From CAYUUP01 sp964447925 (GTDB lineage Bacteria; Bacillota; Clostridia; Oscillospirales; Oscillospiraceae), in NCBI GenBank assembly GCA_964447925.1, contig CAYUUP010000029.1, positions 1-15,215 on the forward strand: DNA of 15,215 bases. Direction: 5' to 3'. Below are positions 13,520-15,215 of this stretch, in pieces. Made by a program: the position numbers and the translations under genes. The notes under the pieces were generated by a model. The model was not told the origin of the DNA and did not search any database. It saw nothing but the letters and a program-made list of their open reading frames with translations. Each line of letters starts with the position of its first letter. Within the stretch, counting starts at the first letter, position 1.

Positions 13520-14565
13520 TGGGAACGGCGCCAGTCGGCCGCCTGGCTCCCAGCCCCAGCGGACAGATGCATCTGGGCAACGCCTTTTCTGCCCTGCTGT
13601 GCTGGCTCTCCGTCCGCAGCGCCGGAGGTCGGCTTATCCTGCGGCTGGAGGACTTGGATCCCCAGCGGTGCAGGGAGGAGTTTTGCCGGCAGGTAGAGAC
13701 AGACCTCTGCTGGCTGGGACTGGACTGGGACGCCGGCGGGATGGCTGACGGTGACCACTATCGACAGAGCTGCCGAGGAGATTATTACGCCCGGATTTTG
13801 GCCCGCCTTCGGGAGCAGGGACGGGTCTATCCCTGCTATTGCAGCCGGGGGCAGCTGCATGCCGCCTCCGCACCCCATGCTTCCGATGGCACGTTTCTCT
13901 ATCCCGGTACCTGCCGGGAACTAACAGAGGAGGAACGGCAGAGCCGACAGCGGGCCATTGCACCCCGATGCCCCGCCCTGCGGATTCAAACTCCCAATGA
14001 AAAAATTGAGTTCGTTGATGGCTTGCAGGGGGCGTATGTCCAGAATCTGGCCCGTGACTGCGGAGATTTTATCCTTCGCCGCTCCGATGGCGTCTTCGCC
14101 TATCAGCTGGCAGTGGTGGCCGATGATGGTGCTATGGGGGTGACGGAGGTAGTACGGGGCCGGGATTTGCTTTCTTCCACCCCCCGTCAGCTGTGGCTGC
14201 ACCGGCTGCTGGGTCAGCGGGAGCCAGCCTTTTACCATGTCCCCCTGCTGACGGCCCCTGACGGGAGACGCCTTTCCAAGCGGGACGGCGATCTGAAGCT
14301 GGCTGCGCTCCGGGACGCCGGGAAAAAGCCAGAGGCGGTTGTAGGCTGGCTAGCCTGTCAGGCGGGGTTGCTGGATCGGCCAGAGCCGGTTCGCCCGGAG
14401 GAACTGGTGGCGAACTTTTCCTGGGAAAAGGTGCGGCGGGAGGATATTGCGGTGTATCCTGAGAGAGATGGGAAAAGCGCACTGGAAAGAGAACGGGAAT
14501 ACAGGAGCGGAAAAGACCAATCAGCTTTCCGCAAGACTGGACAGAATGCTTTTTTGACAAGATAA
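13519..14565 (+). CDS. gluQ: Glutamyl-Q tRNA(Asp) synthetase (GluQ-RS)
   Basis: Truncated relative of glutamyl-tRNA synthetase that lacks the anticodon-binding domain. It activates glutamate and attaches it to queuosine at position 34 of tRNA(Asp). The 348-residue product has the N-terminal GRLAPSPSGQMHLGN (7-21) carrying the HIGH-like motif, LRLEDLD (41-47), zinc ligands C106, C108, Y128 and C132 in the GluQ-RS arrangement, and RRLSKRDGD (250-258) as the KMSKS equivalent. The E. coli enzyme has about 308 residues; here roughly 38 extra, basic and probably disordered residues (311-348) follow the core. The start ATG overlaps the alr stop as TGATG, so translation is probably coupled; no strong separate ribosome binding site is seen. 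A longer frame from 13477 would only extend into alr. Function requires queuosine modification encoded elsewhere. Confidence 0.9.
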   Translation: MGTAPVGRLAPSPSGQMHLGNAFSALLCWLSVRSAGGRLILRLEDLDPQRCREEFCRQVETDLCWLGLDWDAGGMADGDHYRQSCRGDYYARILARLREQGRVYPCYCSRGQLHAASAPHASDGTFLYPGTCRELTEEERQSRQRAIAPRCPALRIQTPNEKIEFVDGLQGAYVQNLARDCGDFILRRSDGVFAYQLAVVADDGAMGVTEVVRGRDLLSSTPRQLWLHRLLGQREPAFYHVPLLTAPDGRRLSKRDGDLKLAALRDAGKKPEAVVGWLACQAGLLDRPEPVRPEELVANFSWEKVRREDIAVYPERDGKSALEREREYRSGKDQSAFRKTGQNAFLTR

Positions 14566-14598
14566 AATGGCCTGTGCGCGTTCACGCACAGGCCATTT
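14565..14598. terminator. Bidirectional terminator between gluQ and the pyrophosphatase gene
   Basis: A perfect 14-base-pair stem, AAATGGCCTGTGCG (14565-14578) with CGCACAGGCCATTT (14585-14598), and a six-base loop. It begins at the last base of the gluQ stop codon and ends 16 bases from the minus-strand stop. GATGTTTGATTT follows on the plus strand and TATCTT on the minus strand; the A/T ends of the stem add to the U run on either transcript. Confidence 0.85.
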
Positions 14599-14614
14599 GA
14601 TGTTTGATTTACGC

Positions 14615-15215
14615 TTATAGCAGGCCAATCAGGTTGAAGGCAACGATCAGACCGGAAAACACGATGGACACGGTGGAGCAGAGCTTGATGAGGATATTCA
14701 GGGAAGGGCCGGAGGTGTCCTTGAAGGGATCGCCTACGGTGTCACCTACCACGGCGGCCTTGTGGCACTCGGAACCCTTGCCGCCGTAGTTGCCCCGCTC
14801 GATATACTTCTTGGCATTGTCCCATGCGCCGCCTGCGTTGGACATGAAGACGGCCATAGCAAAACCGGTGACGGAGACACCGCCCAGCAGACCCACTACG
14901 CCGGTGGGACCGAGAATCAGGCCGGTGAGGATGGGGACAATGATAGCCAGCAGGGCGGGGACCACCATCTCATGGAGGGCGCCCTTGGTGCAAAGGGAGA
15001 CGCAGGCCGCATAGTCGGGGTCAGCCTTGTATTCCATGATGCCCGTGATCTCCCGGAACTGCCGCCGTACCTCAATGACGATGGACTGAGCAGCCTTCTG
15101 CACAGCACTCATGGTAAAGGCAGAGAAAACGAAGGTCAGCATGGCGCCGATGAACAGACCGACCAGAACAGTGGGGCTGGTGAGGGTGAAGTTCAGCAGT
15201 TCGGCAGTCTTGTCT
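14615..15215 (-). CDS. hppA: Membrane-bound ion-pumping pyrophosphatase, C-terminal part, partial
   Basis: C-terminal 199 residues of an integral membrane pyrophosphatase that couples PPi hydrolysis to Na+ or H+ export. The frame stays open to the window edge (DKTAELLNFTLTSPTVLVGL...), so the start and most of the protein are missing. The family blocks GGAWDNAKKYIE and VVGDTVGDPFKDTSGPSLN, whose aspartates, lysines and asparagine coordinate magnesium and pyrophosphate, are intact. Hydrophobic segments flank them (VPALLAIIVPILTGLILG; VSIVFSGLIVAFNLIGLL at the end). The residue pair that separates K+-dependent from K+-independent enzymes lies further upstream, outside the window, so subtype and ion remain undetermined; in gut Clostridia the Na+-type is frequent. 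It is convergent with gluQ. Confidence 0.95.
   Translation of the reverse strand, partial: DKTAELLNFTLTSPTVLVGLFIGAMLTFVFSAFTMSAVQKAAQSIVIEVRRQFREITGIMEYKADPDYAACVSLCTKGALHEMVVPALLAIIVPILTGLILGPTGVVGLLGGVSVTGFAMAVFMSNAGGAWDNAKKYIERGNYGGKGSECHKAAVVGDTVGDPFKDTSGPSLNILIKLCSTVSIVFSGLIVAFNLIGLL

Noticed and set aside
14554..14567. TTGACA with GATAAAAT near the end of gluQ as a promoter
   Set aside because: The two boxes are only a few bases apart, far too close to act together.
1..15215. CRISPR array, tRNA/rRNA genes, insertion sequences, phage or defence genes
   Set aside because: No regularly spaced repeats, cloverleaf-like segments, transposase or integrase motifs or terminal inverted repeats were noticed on either strand; all gaps are short and explained by regulatory sites.

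Overview
The window looks like a chromosomal housekeeping stretch from a spore-forming, anaerobic member of the Clostridia, most likely Oscillospiraceae/Ruminococcaceae (inference). Pointers are a germination protease (gpr) divergent from rpsT, a rubredoxin-first protein of the reverse-rubrerythrin type, a membrane pyrophosphatase, GC-rich codons, strong AGGAGG-type ribosome binding sites and several TTG/GTG starts. I see no insertion sequence, phage gene, CRISPR array, tRNA or rRNA.

Layout. 1-1141 (minus): start of a rubredoxin-domain protein with its own promoter, preceded by gpr. 1247-1667 (plus): rpsT with a near-consensus promoter and a clear terminator. 1717-4343 (plus): S-adenosylhomocysteine hydrolase, a SnoaL/NTF2-fold protein and a YgjP-type metal-dependent hydrolase whose start overlaps the preceding stop. 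4440-5397 (minus): a 43-residue small protein and a short-chain dehydrogenase under one extended -10 promoter. 5426-5790 (minus): secG with promoter and terminator. 5829-6465 (plus): a YbaK/EbsC Cys-tRNA deacylase, divergent from secG. 6474-8340 (minus): a membrane-anchored VanW protein with a repetitive, proline/acid-rich tail. 8438-14598 (plus): a five-gene run comprising ABC-F ATPase, bifunctional NAD(P)HX repair enzyme, lipoprotein, alanine racemase and glutamyl-Q tRNA(Asp) synthetase. 14615-15215 (minus): the C-terminal third or so of a membrane pyrophosphatase, running off the right edge.

How the genes fit together. Translation and its quality control recur: S20, a Cys-tRNA deacylase, an ABC-F factor and a queuosine-tRNA glutamylating enzyme. 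Spore and envelope functions form the second theme: Gpr, VanW protein, SecG, alanine racemase and the lipoprotein beside it, whose position matches YdcC (Bacillus) and GerS (C. difficile). Metabolite housekeeping is represented by NAD(P)HX repair, SAH removal and pyrophosphate-driven ion pumping.

I found no convincing wholly new system. The points best worth following up are the degenerate second ATPase site of the ABC-F protein, the inverted repeat sitting inside its promoter spacer and the structured leader behind it, the GerS/YdcC-like lipoprotein, the small protein in front of the dehydrogenase, and GluQ-RS in a Clostridial alr operon.
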